Below are positions 11,701 through 22,754 of a stretch of DNA of 64,000 nucleotides, piece after piece. This stretch comes from Beta vulgaris subsp. vulgaris (lineage: Eukaryota; Streptophyta; Magnoliopsida; Caryophyllales; Amaranthaceae). Position numbers and translations under genes: made by a program. Position 1 is the stretch's first letter. Each line of letters begins with the position of its first letter. The notes beneath the pieces are model-generated. The model had not been told where the DNA came from and did not search any database. It saw only the letters and a program-made list of their open reading frames with translations. Location of the stretch: the NCBI RefSeq assembly GCF_026745355.1, contig NC_079209.1:8224984-8288983 (forward strand). Reading direction: 5' to 3'.

Positions 11701-14380
11701 TTCCTCTTGATAACTCTAATTTGTTCATTGATTTTGGGACCGTCACCAGCCTTTAGGTGGATGATAAGCCTTTTTTTCTTTAATATTACTAGTTTTTGTT
11801 ATTGTTTTTGATAAATCTTCAACCTTTTCGTTTCTTTGTTCCATTATTGGATATTTGGATTTATTTCTTCCCTTGATGAAATTAGTTGGATTCATGCTAT
11901 ATCACGACAGATATCAGTACTTATCCACGATCTAGTTGTTGGGTTCCTAAGATTTTCTAGACAACATTGTTAATTAAGTGGAAGAAGGATGATAATAAAT
12001 TAATAATGATGATACTTATTCATGGATGAAAGAAATATGGTTATGCCGACTATTCTTTGATCCATGAATTATCTTTGGATAATTATATTTTTCATTAATG
12101 TATATTTTTCTTTAAAATGAAAAGTTAAATACCACTTGATTTAGCAGTTAAAATTTTAGTAAATATGTTTGTAATCACGGGGTGGAATCTTGTACAATTT
12201 ATTTTCTATTTTTTTATTGTAGGTTGATTACATGGAGTTAAACACCGTAAGGAAAGCGACCCGGGGGCCGTGGCATAGTTACTTACTAGCATTTTTGGCA
12301 CGCGATGCTTGCGTGCATAGATTTTAGCATTTATTTTGGGCACGCGTAATCATTTACTTATGCTTAATCATAATTTTAACGCAACATAATGTGCGTGGAA
12401 TAAAAAATGTCATTTTTGAATTGACATGTTTTTACATGTAAAACCGTAGATTTTGAACTATTGTGTTTTTTAAAACAAAATTATAGTGAACGTAATATGT
12501 TTAAAGGGTAGAGTGCTAATGTTTTATAACTATTATCACTACCTTACCATTCCTTATATGATAGAAATTGTAAATAGTAGGCAATAAGCAATATTTTATG
12601 AGTTGCATAAGTTTGATATTCTATAAAATAATACACGGTAAAAATGTAATGTTATTATTATCAATATTTGGTAACCATTTTTGAATTCAAGATTCTCATT
12701 TTATCAATGATCTTGAAACTTTTTTGTGTAAAGGTTTTCAATCAAATTCTTTTTTTTTTTACTTGTGTCTTAATTAGGTAATTATTTGTTTTAATCTTAG
12801 CTTGTTTAATATGGAAATAGCTTATATCTTCTTTCTTTCCTAATATTGTCTTTTTCTTAAGGATATAATTGTATTTCAAATGAGGACACCATGCCTCCCC
12901 CCTTCACTTATGTAATAGAGATTTATGAAATGTCTTTTGATATATTGGTATAGATTAGTAGTTAAATATTTGATAGATTATTATTTTTTAGAAAAAATTG
13001 ACATGAATCATCCCAACTTTCACCAATCTTTTCAAAATAATAATAATAATCCTAACTTTTGAGGGGATCTTCTCAAAATAAACCAAACTATCACTTTTCT
13101 TGCCTATACTAATACGTTATAGGTCTAAGATACATAGAAAATTAATAGTTCGGATTATTTTGAGAAGGTGTCCCCTAAAGTTGGGATTATTCTAAAATAA
13201 TCCAAAGTTGAGATTATTTTGAGAAGACTAGTAAGTTCGGATTATTCATGTCAATTTTTCCTATTTTTTCCCATCAACTTTTTTAAAGAATTGAACCACG
13301 ATTATTTAGTTTAAATAATGCATTTTTTAATATGTCAACATGCATTAAGGGTCAACCAAATGAAGAGACAATATTTTAAATTTAATTTCAGATTTTTTTT
13401 ATAATAACCACCTTATATATTATTATTTTTTTACGACTTTGACTTTACTAACTTCTTGAATTTCACCACTACTTAATGTTTAATCGTCTATTTTTCCATC
13501 CAACGTGGCCTCACCTATTTATAATTATTTCCCTCACTTCCACCTTATATAGTTATATCTACATGCATGTTTCTAGGATTACCACTCCTGAAACCTTGCC
13601 AATCTCTCTCAATTGTCAAAATTCTTTCAACTAAATCTACAATTAGGAGAGGGTAAATTCATATATTGACTTCATATCTAAAATGAAATTTCAAATATTA
13701 CCCAGACATATCGAGGAGGGATAGAGAGGAAGTAAAGGGAGGAAACGGAATCTGGACAAAAAGTGTTAAGTAGTAGTGAAATTTAATAAGTTAGTAAAGT
13801 TAATAAGGCGGAAAAATACAAAAAAAAATTATAATGTAGTTATTCTCAAAATAAATAAAACATAAGGTGGTGATTATAAAAAAAAAATCCTTCAATTTGT
13901 TTGGTAGCCTTTGAAAAATCTTTCGTCTTTAACAAAACCAAAAATTGAACTCATAGTTATATGACTATATATCCCTATTATATGGAGTATTACCTAAATC
14001 TTTCATCTCCCAAACCTGTACTTCATGTATAGTACATGACCTTAATCAATCTTATACAGCAACATAATATATTAATATGCACAATACTTGAAAAAGAAAA
14101 AAAAGATCTAGTTGGTAATTAGAAACTAACCATTTGGATCTGCAAAAAGTAATTCAGCACCAATCCCACCATATCAGCGGAAGCAATGACAATTATACAC
14201 AAGAAGTTAGATAATTGAAGAAAGTGACACATTAAAGAGTTAAGAAAGACATGATTTATTAGCTATAAAAATGAGCATACCATTCATCCAATTTTGAGGT
14301 GGCTGAAAGTGATAACCAGTCCTATATGGATCATTATTTTCATGGTCATTCTGATCTACCATGTTAATGAGATTAGCCAT
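8722..14380 (-). CDS. GH32 enzyme, invertase / fructan exohydrolase-like
   Basis: Seven exons, minus strand: 14380-14281, 14139-14131, 11063-10198, 10076-9918, 9484-9246, 9107-9017, 8916-8722. All introns are GT-AG, phases agree, and they join to 1,659 nt (552 residues). The second exon is the 9-nt mini-exon typical of plant GH32 genes. Landmarks: WMNDPNGP (nucleophile Asp34), FRDPSTAW (Asp162), WECPDFFPV (acid/base Glu216), then a C-terminal beta-sandwich ([10 protein letters not shown]). WECPD with Pro is the cell-wall invertase/FEH type rather than vacuolar WECVD. The residue matching Asp239 of Arabidopsis cell-wall invertase 1 is Ile249 (SFIRTK), a change associated with fructan exohydrolases. 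The ATG at 14380 has an in-frame TGA two codons upstream and no acceptor between, so no signal peptide is encoded as read. Intron 2 is about 3.07 kb and full of transposons. GH32 identity is firm; substrate is inferred. Confidence 0.93.
11160..11430 (+). mobile_element. Helitron-like remnant in GH32 intron 2
   Basis: It shares ATATATTAAAAGGCG with the clear Helitron ends at 51487 (minus) and 61253 (plus) and ends near CCAGGACATAGCCC, a word also seen at the other end of the 51 kb copy. The terminal TC is not preserved. Confidence 0.4.
12286..12921 (-). mobile_element. Non-autonomous Helitron, 636 bp
   Basis: Read on the minus strand it starts TCTCTATTACATAAGTG at 12921 and ends with a hairpin (GCACGC ... 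GCGTGC) followed by a short spacer and GCTAG at 12286. It sits between A (12285) and T (12922), the Helitron target, with no target duplication. The same 5' end occurs at 57899. It lies in GH32 intron 2 and encodes nothing. Confidence 0.65.
12991..13261. mobile_element. Mutator-like MITE, 271 bp
   Basis: Inverted ends share AAAAATTGACATGAAT, with further pairing through TCAAAATAAT inside. Flanks tatttttta (12982-12990) and tattttttc (13262-13270) match at 8 of 9. It lies in GH32 intron 2. Confidence 0.6.
13391..13890. mobile_element. TIR element, ~500 bp, Mutator-like
   Basis: Left end GATTTTTTTTATAATAACCA and the reverse complement of the right end near 13860-13890 match, including ATAATNACCACCTTAT. 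I could not confirm a target duplication. It lies in GH32 intron 2. Confidence 0.5.
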
Positions 14381-15029
14381 TGATCAGAAATAATGATGAA
14401 TTTTGACTTTTAGATTAGATGAAACTGTGAAAGCTTACTTTATGTATAATGTATTGGATCAAAGTATTTAATTATACCAGTAGTTATAAAGCAATTATGT
14501 GCTATTTAATATTACATATATTATTGACTCAGTAGAAGTCTACTATATAAGTATATATAAATTTTTATTGACGAGTCTTGCTTCTTTCTATAATATTCTT
14601 ACTGGTGATATTTCAAATTAAGTGATTTAGTATCTTGAAAAATGTGATATAAAAGACCTAAGTTTAAGCTGATTAAAAAGCATTTTAATAAAAAAAAAAA
14701 AAGCATTTTAATATGTCTACTTATGTGCTTCTATCTGAATAGAAATAGTGATGATTAATACTTCTTATTCTAGATTTTGATGGTCTAACAAACTAACTTC
14801 ATCCACTAGAACTATTTGCGAAAAACTACATTCCTTAAATCCTATGACACAAGGTATATGTTTTAAGTGAAAGTATTGGGTCAGACCATCTGACCAATAC
14901 TTACTGTCAGACGGGCTGAGCCCAAAACTCTAAACTTTTTTTTAAAAGCGATAAGAGGATACAAGAAGACCGACGGAATCAACTGCATCTACGAATGCTT
15001 TGTGAAGGTGCATCCAATACTTTATCATC

Positions 15030-15330
15030 TTGAAGATTAAAGTTGTAAAGAGTGAACATATCATCAACTATAACAACATCAGATCGAGTCAATATAAACA
15101 ACACGAGATACGCATAAAGGAAGGAGATTAGCTAGATAAGAGCGTGCGTAGTTAAGAGGACAATCAAGAGCAGAACGAATAATAGAAGTTGAAATTAAAG
15201 CAGCAACAAAATAATCGTCAAATGGATACAGTTCAAAGCGTTTGTGAAGGTAAGGGAAAGATGAGAGTATAGTTGAGTGTAACTCAGAAGAGTTTGATGA
15301 TGTCAAATCAGTCTCCGCCGCTTTGAGGTT
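15030..15330 (-). pseudogene. Captured GATL glycosyltransferase fragment
   Basis: Minus-strand frame 15306-15079 reads [15 protein letters not shown], then [20 protein letters not shown] and VVYIDS. It resembles the core of plant galacturonosyltransferase-like (GATL, GT8) proteins just before the metal-binding DxD motif. After VVYIDS a one-base shift restores a DVVIVDD-like reading, so the DxD region is frameshifted. Small insertions (HKR, an extra Ile) also depart from the family. It has no start, no catalytic C-terminus and no intact frame. It lies between the two ends of the Mutator-like element at 14867-16036, so it is best read as transduplicated host sequence. Gene identity is from memory of the family motif. 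Confidence 0.65.
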
Positions 15331-15463
15331 CTTTCTTCTCCCGTTGAATTTGATGTTGAAGTTAGTGAAGTGGAATGCGATTCGCAGAAATGAAGGTTCT
15401 TTTGATTATGGGAGATGTTAGGTTGGATCCTTTCTCGTGAAAGCAGGGGTTAGTGTTTTGTTT

Positions 15464-15990
15464 TTCAGTTGGACTTTGTTTTCTTTCAGTTGGACTTTGT
15501 TTTCTTTCAGTTGGACTTTGTGTTTCTTTCCGTTGGACTTTGTGTTTCTTTCAGTTGGACTTTGTTTTGTTTCAGTTGGACTTTGTTTTTTTTTCAGTTG
15601 GACTACCTGAAAAAAAATGAAGACTACCTGAAAAAGAATGAAGACTACCTGAAAAAAAATGAAGACTACCTGAAAAAGAATAAAGACCAACTGAAACCCA
15701 AAGTAAGTCTAACTGAAATACAAAAACCAACTGAAAAAAAAAAGAAGACTAACTGAAAAAAAATGAAGACTACCTGAAAAAGAATGAAGACTACCTGAAA
15801 AAGAATAAAGACCAACTGAAATCCAAAGTAAGTCTAACTGAAGTACAAAAACCAACTGGAAAAAAAAAGACTAACTGAAAAAAAATGAAGACTACCTGAA
15901 AAAAAAATGAAGACTACCTGAAAAAAAATTAAGACTACCTGAAAAAAAATTAAGACTAACTGAAAAAAAATTGGAACCACCTGAAAGTCG
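15464..15990. repeat. Inverted minisatellite arrays of Pack-MULE
   Basis: First about seven units of roughly 22 bp containing CAGTTGGACTTTGTTTTC, then about eighteen units of roughly 20 bp containing GACTACCTGAAAAA or CCAACTGAAA, which is the same motif inverted. The two halves can pair as a long imperfect hairpin. Reading frames across it are artefacts of the repeat. Confidence 0.85.
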
Positions 15991-16058
15991 TCCGACCAAA
16001 GATTATGGTCGGACGAGTCCGACACAATACGTTCTCATGTTTTAAACTTATAAGTAAA

Positions 16059-16375
16059 ATTAGTGGTGTCAAAACAGGTTCTCAAACAGGTTCTAGGTAT
16101 ACCCAAAGCGAACCAGGTCAGACCCGAACAGGTCAGGATTCTGTCAGTCAATGTCCCAGGTCGTGATTGGTCAGGTTTTTGTTCAACTGGGTCGATCACA
16201 TTTGAATCATGGGATTGTCGGGTGCCGAACAGGTCTGAACGTTCCATTTACATGCCGATCCATTATCGGGTATGATTGCTTATGGATAATTTTTAACCGG
16301 GTTTGCGCAAGTCGTATTTGGATTTCATGTATGCTTGGGTAGAGTCAAGTGTACTCGGGTTGAATCACTAATGAC
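16059..16375. mobile_element. GC-rich MITE-like element
   Basis: The ends TTAGTGGTGTCAAAACAGG and the inverted TTAGTGATTCAACCCGAG bracket a region of repeated CAGGTC, GGGTCG and CCGAACAGG words. It resembles the hAT-type MITEs that end in (A/G)GTGGTGTCAA. No clear 8-bp duplication was found. Frames in it have no recognisable product. Confidence 0.4.
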
Positions 16376-16840
16376 CTTAACTCGATCATTGTGAAGCATC
16401 GGGTCCTTTTGCTATTGAACGTCAGTTCAACTTCGGTTGACTCCTTGTCGGGTCATTTTAATTTTGCAATGGATTTTGTAAACGAATCATATTACTAAAA
16501 GCATTAAGATCGACATATATATACATATGTAAGTGTGCGATAAATATATGGATGATAACAAAAAACTAATAAAACACTATATTGTTTATTGTGATGTTTA
16601 GTGTATTCTCTTAGTCAACTCTTATTTCGACTAATCAATTGTGTATAACCACTCTAATGAGTAAAGGAATAGAACGACTCTTCATGTTCTCTAATATTAT
16701 ATATTCTAACCAATGACAATAATAACGAGTAGACGATCAATTCTAAGGTTTATATAGATGATTTATTATTATAAGCATTATGATTGATATATAAGTTTGT
16801 AAATAGCTATGATGATAATGAGAATAATAATAAACATAAA

Positions 16841-17135
<295 letters not shown>

Positions 17136-18001
17136 ATAACACGGTATATATGTATTATGTTGTGACTATATATGATAAATTATAAACAAACTATTTTATC
17201 AATATGTTTAATCATTTTAGTAGTACATTAGTATTAATATAATTATAAAACCACTGTAATACTATATTAATTATAAATTAGTACACGTACGACTCTTGAT
17301 ATGTTATGATATTATAACAAATGACAATCATATATTTACAATAACAGTTGATATGAGGCATAACCGGCTAAGTGATTATAACGAGCGTTAATATGTTGTA
17401 CAATAATAACAATAATCATAACAATAGTTTATATAAGTGATGGCAAACATAACAACCATAAGTCAATACGTTAACGAGTACTTACTAGTTAGTAACATGT
17501 TAGCAACCATATGTTAATTTAGCATTTAGTCAGTTACTCACTTAGAATTATACCAATTTAGTAACTCACTAACTTGTCCCACAATAATTGAAAGAAGTTG
17601 TTACTAGATAAGATTAATGAATGTATCAATATAGATTATAAGCTAATTCAACAACAATACATTATTTTATCTAATAGTCTTCATGTGAAATGCATTTCGA
17701 AACTAAAAACGTGTAATTGGATTGAAAGAAGTTGTTATTGGATGAGATTAATATATGTATCATTGTAAGTCAATAATCTATATATGTCAAGGTAACACTA
17801 CATATAAGTTTGCTTAAGTAAATATAATTATACTTTTACTTAATTAAGTAATAGACTAATAGTTGTATAAGTAACGCTATAAAGAGTCTAATTAAAATTT
17901 AGAAACTCAATTCATAACTCTAATTAAATAATACTTAAACACTAATCATAATAATTTTAATAAAAATAGCCAAAATTTCAAATTAATAAAATAATTGACT
18001 A

Positions 18002-18321
18002 CTACCTCCGTTTCCTAAAGATCTTCCTTGTTATTGTTACTACAGATACCAATGATAATTAATTTGTGTGGAGTGTGGGGTGGGTAAAGTAGGAGAGAGA
18101 AAGGAGTTAAGATAAATAAACAAATTAAAAGAGGTTGAAGTAGGAGAGAGAAAGGGAGTAAAATTGAATTAATAATGTAATGGTGGACCATATGATAGGG
18201 ACATGAGAGGGTAATTAAAAGGGGAAAAGAAATTCCAAATAAGGAATAAAGTAAAAGAGGGAAGATCTTTTGGAAACAAACTTAAACGGAAAGAGGGAAG
18301 ATCTTTAGGAAACGGATGGAG
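18002..18321. mobile_element. Stowaway MITE, 320 bp
   Basis: Inverted ends CTACCTCCGTTTCCTAAAG and (reverse complement of the right end) CTCCATCCGTTTCCTAAAG, both followed by ATCTTCC, with TA at 18000-18001 and 18322-18323. TA duplication plus a CTCC(C/A)TCCG end is the Stowaway/Mariner signature. Confidence 0.85.
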
Positions 18322-18719
18322 TAATTATTAAAGTTAGAAGTTACTAAACCAAGACAAGAATTAGTAAGATTATAAAAAATATAAGATTGTCAATAATGTG
18401 ATAAGTCATCCATCCATGTGCTAGATCATTCTCTTTTCCTATTGGCCAAAGATTAATATCATGGATCATGAATTAGAACCCTTAATTTGAGAAGGATTAT
18501 CAAAATTTAACCATCAATCTTCCAAAGACTCAAACCTATCTCCCATTCCTAATTTCCCTTCTCTCTTCCATCTCTCCTTCGAAAACCCTAATCCCCCTCC
18601 CTCTCTCATCCAACCACCTCCTATTCCTTCTTTCATTCTCTCTCCTCAGCCTACCACCTCCTCAACCACCCATTCCTCTCTCGCCAACTCTCAACCACCC
18701 CACGGCACTACCCCCTCCT

Positions 18720-18850
18720 ACTCCATCCTTCGTCGATCTTCGCTTGTCGTCGTCGATCTTCGCTCGTCGTCGTCGATCTTCTCGCTCGCCATCGTCGATC
18801 CGTGCTTGTTGTCGTCGATCTTCGCGCTCGTCGTCGTCGATCTTCGCCAA
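18720..18850 (+). repeat. Short tandem repeat, TCGTCGTCGATCTTCGC
   Basis: Five to six imperfect units of 17-28 bp containing CGTCGATCTTCGC. The surrounding 18480-18720 is C/T-rich with AAACCCTAATCCCCC and resembles a plant 5' UTR, but no coding frame follows, so it may be a captured or relict leader. From 18950 to 19432 nothing is recognised apart from AT-rich sequence. Confidence 0.6.
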
Positions 18851-19457
18851 CAACAAGTTGCTTCTCTTCTCAAACGTCGTCCCTCGATTCCGGCCAGATC
18901 TAGTTTTCGTTCATGATTTTTTTTTTCATTTTTTAGTTTAATTTGTTAATTTTTGTGTTGATTAATTTTGTTTTTGTGTAATATCATTCAATTTCATCCC
19001 TAGATTTATTGACTTTTGTGTAATTTCATATAATTCCACATTTATTCTTTTTGTGTGATTTTTATGTAATTTCACTAAATCTTGATTTTTTGTATAATTT
19101 ATTATAATTGCAGATTTTTTATGAGCTTATATGTTGTTGTTTAGTATAGTGTTACAATAATTTGAGATATTATTTTTGGTAGAATATTAAAATGGGATAA
19201 TTGGTAGAAAAAATGGTAGAAAAAAATTAGGAAATTTTAGTAAAATATTAAAATGGGATAATAAATTTGGAGTATAGGGTTTAATAAGGTATTTTTAAAT
19301 ATTTTTTAGTAAAATTTTTAAGACAATCTTGCTCATACATAGACAAAAAAAAAATACACCAACCAGAAAAAACCAAAAAGAAAAGAGAAAAACAACTAGT
19401 TAGAGAGCAATTAAGGGTCAATTAAATAATACTCCCTCCAATTCCAATAAAAATAAA

Positions 19458-19947
19458 GGATTTTTTATCAGGTATTCCTATGTTTTTTTTCTAAAATTCT
19501 ATGTTGTATCCCTTAAGTTATTTTATTCTACATAGTTTCCTTCAACTTTTTGAGTTTTCTCTATGATACTCATGTTATTTCTTATTCATCATGGACGTTA
19601 ATGTGTAATGACCCACCAACTCCGTCATTATTTCAAACCTCAAGAACTTGTCTCCTCTAACTCCAAACTTATGCTTCTAGTTCCATATCCTTTCATCTTC
19701 TTATGAAAAATTGAATATTTCAGATTTAAAGAAGCTACAAGGAACCTATGTCCTATAGATCAAATTTTGGTGGGAAATTTTCCCTCCAAATGTCGGAAAA
19801 TAAATAAACTAACGGTCAACTTAACGTTGAACTTAACAGATGGGATAGAAAATAATGAATGAATTGAAGGGTACTAAATAAAACCAAAGATCATAACAGA
19901 TACATTGTAGAATTTCAAAAAACACAGGGTATCCCGTAGAAAAACCC
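19458..19947. mobile_element. Mutator-like TIR element, 490 bp
   Basis: The left end reads GGATTTTTTATCAGGTATTC; the right end as reverse complement reads GGGTTTTTCTACGGGATACC, both followed by a TATG/TGTG-TTTTTT and AATTCTA motif. The flanks are A-rich (aaaaataaa and aaaataaaa), so a 9-bp duplication is possible but not provable. It belongs with the GTACCCC-type elements at 51598 and 54610. It interrupts a Stowaway-like end (CTCCCTCCAATTCC at 19433). Confidence 0.6.
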
Positions 19948-20174
19948 AAAATAAAAAATTAAACAAAGATAAAACCGCATATGTTATAAAATTGGTTGTG
20001 TTTGTTGACTGAGTTGTTGTATACCTCAGGTAAGTTTGGTTGTTCGATGTTTCAGCTGTTCTTCAGCAATAATGTGTCGGGATATATAGTTCTTTAGAAG
20101 CTTTAATTTGTTTTTGGTGCATATATGCATGTATGTGAGCTTATTTTAGCTTTACCCCTTATGTTTCCTCGGGC

Positions 20175-20322
20175 AATGCTACATCTACCCAGTGGGTAGT
20201 TAATCCACTAAAAATAGAGAATTAAAAGCTATTAACATTGATAAGTTGGATTCCACTATTTATTTATTCCTATTTGTAGTGGGTTGTTGACCCACTAGGC
20301 AGATAAAATTATTTCCCGTTCC
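20175..20322. mobile_element. Short MITE candidate, ~148 bp
   Basis: Inverted ends contain ATCTACCCAGTGGGT on the left and, as reverse complement, ATCTGCCTAGTGGGT on the right. No target duplication was established. Confidence 0.4.
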
Positions 20323-20474
20323 CTCTTGCCTTCCCCAATGTATTGGACCACAACCATAATTAGGTTTCAATTGAATGACCACTTTTACTTGATTCTAACG
20401 AGGCATATTTAATCCACTTTAGACGATAGACCCATCAAAAATCTTGTACCTCGAAACCAAACATTTTCTATATA

Positions 20475-20908
20475 GGGGTTGTTTGGCAATTAGAGTTTTG
20501 GAACAAAAAGAGAGGTTTGGACTACTTTCAGAGTTTTGACTAGACAAAAACTCTAAAAAGGGTATTTGGTAAAAGAGAGTTTTAGAGAGAGTTTTGAAAT
20601 GAAAACTCTCAAAATGAAAAAGCTCCTAGTAGGAGCTTTTTCTATAGAGGATTAGATAGAAATATGTTTAATGACTTTTTTGCCCCTAATAGTAATACTA
20701 CACATATCTATTAAAATGTCTATAAATGTCATATTACACAAACAAATGACAATAAGCTTTTAGTAATCAGTTATTTTTTTACCAAACACATTTAAAAAAA
20801 AAAAAGCTGCCAAATCAGTAGTCAAATCTGCTGAACAAAAAGTTAAATTCTAACGCAAACTCTAAACTCTAACAGCTAAACTCTAAACTCTATTTGCCAA
20901 ACAGTGCC
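20475..20908. mobile_element. Tourist-like MITE, 434 bp
   Basis: Left end GGGGTTGTTTGGCAATTAGA and right end as reverse complement GGCACTGTTTGGCAAATAGA, bounded by ATA on both sides. Subterminal AAACTCT words repeat at both ends. This fits PIF/Harbinger-derived Tourist MITEs. From 20910 to 21780 I see no gene; a 76-codon minus frame at 21185-20958 has no recognisable motif. Confidence 0.6.
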
Positions 20909-21780
20909 ATAGTATTGTGTGTTTTTATGTTCTGAAACTGATAGCATCCATAAACAACTATATAAGAAATTTACAAAAAACGATTTGCACTTTGATCATC
21001 TTACACTCATGCAGTATCTCTAACTTAATAAGTGTACACATAAGGTAGGAAATTTTTTCCATCCACTTCATAATTTCCATCTTAATCTTGAGACTCAAAC
21101 ATCTATCATAATCGCCAATTACGTAACCACTTTTATAGACTTGTTCCATGAGAAAGTTCATTTTTTTTACCGTGTTAATTTTCACTATTTAAGTGGACAC
21201 TATTTGGTTTACTTAAAAACGTAGGGTGGAGAAGTTTGTAAAGTGAAAAATCGTTGCATTGTTTGGTTGAAAAGAAAATGAAATAATATAATTTTAATTT
21301 CACATTAAATTGTGCTTCTCATATAGTAAAGAAAATTACTAACATAATCTCTTCTAAAAACATAACGATTTATGAGATTAAACGGTACTGTCAAAGTCTC
21401 AACTAAATAACTTTTAACAATTTCAAGGAATTGCAATTTCAAGAAAAGTGCAACTTAGCCTACATAACCAAACTCACCATTCAGAGTATGCATATCAGAC
21501 AAGAAACATGTGACGTTCATCTAAAATTTCCATTATTCTCAAAATACAACAAGAGAAGATTGGAAGTAAAAGGAAGAGAAAAAGTATATTCGATTGTAAA
21601 ATCTGTAATATGTCACACAAAGCTCTAATCACATATGATTCACATCTCACAAATCCTACACCAAAGAATTGAACAAAAGCAAAAGAAAGTGACACTAAAG
21701 TCGGACAGTACCACCCACCTTACTTTGCTTCCCAAATCCCACATGAGCAAATCATTCTTCATAAATTCGGCACCAGTACA

Positions 21781-21985
21781 TCTCGACCACAATTCACCTA
21801 TTCCTTCGGAGACGAACAATATTAAACATCACCACAATCCATCTGTAGCAAAGGAAATGCGTTCCAACCAATTATAAAATGACGATACAGTAATTCACAT
21901 ATTGCTTCCGATATGAAAAATATTAACGAGTAACCACAATTAACTTGTAGTAAAGGGAATGCGTTCCAACCAATTATAAAATGAT
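21781..21985. repeat. ~100-bp tandem duplication beside RING gene
   Basis: Two adjacent copies both end in ATGCGTTCCAACCAATTATA followed by AAATGA (about 21857-21882 and 21959-21984). Upstream parts of each copy also align (CACCACAAT versus AACCACAAT). The second copy stops about 15 bases short of the RING stop codon, so the duplication probably lies in the 3' UTR. Confidence 0.75.
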
Positions 21986-21998
21986 TCGATTATCGAGA

Positions 21999-22754
21999 TC
22001 AGAAAATATCAAGGATCTCGATAATCTGACGATTACAGAGGGGACAAGAACCTCGGTTAACCCAAAGCTCCCTAGAACACACCCTACAATACGTATGACC
22101 ACATGGTATAAACGCTGCTCCTTTCTTCCTTCCCATGCACACGCAACACACACTATCATTCCCCAATCCCAACACTTCTTCTCCTTCTCCTCCTCCTCTA
22201 CCTTTCGATCTTTCTCTCTCCAAATCACAACCGTCCGCTGTCTCCTCCAATAATCTCATCAAAGACACTCTAAACGGCGTCGTACCACCCTCATCCACAC
22301 CGTAACTTCCGCTACTCTCTGCCGCACGGAATTGTCTCTCTGCTGCTAATGCATCAGCTAAATTCATCCCTTCAGCGGGACCCACCTCATCCTCTTGCTG
22401 ACGTAATCCCGTTTCTTCTTCAGGTAATTGTAATACGACGGCGTTTTCATCCTCAGGTTGAGAAGAAGAATTGTTATTATCAAACCGCCACGTGGCAACG
22501 CCACAACAACCGATGGAATTTAATCCTAGCCGTTCCCTGAGAATCTTCCAACGGCTAATATTATTATTGTTGCTATTATCATTATTGTTTTGTTCTTCAT
22601 TTCGTCTCATCGTACGATCTACACCGTCCATTTTCTCGATGGTGAGGAGATCAAGAAGCGTTCTTATCCTTCTTTGATCAGACGATTGTCGTGATGAGTG
22701 TAGAAGCAATGGACGGTCTTGATTTGCAGGACTACTAGTCACTGCTGTACTCAT
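21999..22754 (-). CDS. RING-HC finger protein, probable E3 ligase
   Basis: Intronless, 251 residues from the ATG at 22754; an in-frame ATG nine codons upstream (22781) is possible but less natural than MSTAVTSSPANQ. The C-terminal 50 residues hold a C3HC4 RING: CCVC, then IPCGHTYCRVC, then GSCPLCNRQ, roughly residues 203-242. All zinc ligands are present, so it should recruit a ubiquitin-conjugating enzyme. The N-terminal 200 residues are low in complexity, with Asn-rich, Gln/Glu-rich and Gly/Glu-rich stretches, a basic segment RRIRTLLDLL, and an ADALAAERQFRAAE helix. Plants have a small family of such proteins with a C-terminal RING ending in I(I/L)E(I/V)LDIF; substrates are unknown to me. 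A TATAAAT-like word lies about 370 bp upstream on the minus strand (23122-23128). Confidence 0.9.
   Translation of the reverse strand: MSTAVTSSPANQDRPLLLHSSRQSSDQRRIRTLLDLLTIEKMDGVDRTMRRNEEQNNNDNSNNNNISRWKILRERLGLNSIGCCGVATWRFDNNNSSSQPEDENAVVLQLPEEETGLRQQEDEVGPAEGMNLADALAAERQFRAAESSGSYGVDEGGTTPFRVSLMRLLEETADGCDLERERSKGRGGGEGEEVLGLGNDSVCCVCMGRKKGAAFIPCGHTYCRVCSRELWVNRGSCPLCNRQIIEILDIF

Larger units (their letters stand above)
14867..16036. mobile_element. Pack-MULE, 1,170 bp, perfect 9-bp TSD
   Basis: Flanked by the perfect direct repeat ATGTTTTAA at 14858-14866 and 16037-16045. The ends contain related inverted sequence (GTATTGGGTCAGAC left; GTATTGTGTCGGAC as reverse complement of the right). 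Each end also carries its own hairpin: GTATTGG..TCAGA pairs with TCTGACCAATAC on the left, and CGTCCGACCA pairs with TGGTCGGACG on the right. Inside are a minisatellite array (15464-15990) and a captured galacturonosyltransferase-like gene piece (about 14950-15330). Copy 24440-25314 belongs to the same family in the opposite orientation with different internal sequence. Confidence 0.85.

Noticed and set aside
12286..12921. A target duplication for this element, as for a TIR transposon
   Set aside because: No inverted ends and no duplication; the A-T boundaries and the hairpin plus CTAG fit a Helitron instead.
15418..15756. Open frames on both strands with repeated Phe/Val/Gln or Lys/Asp/Tyr units
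   Set aside because: They arise from the Pack-MULE minisatellite arrays.
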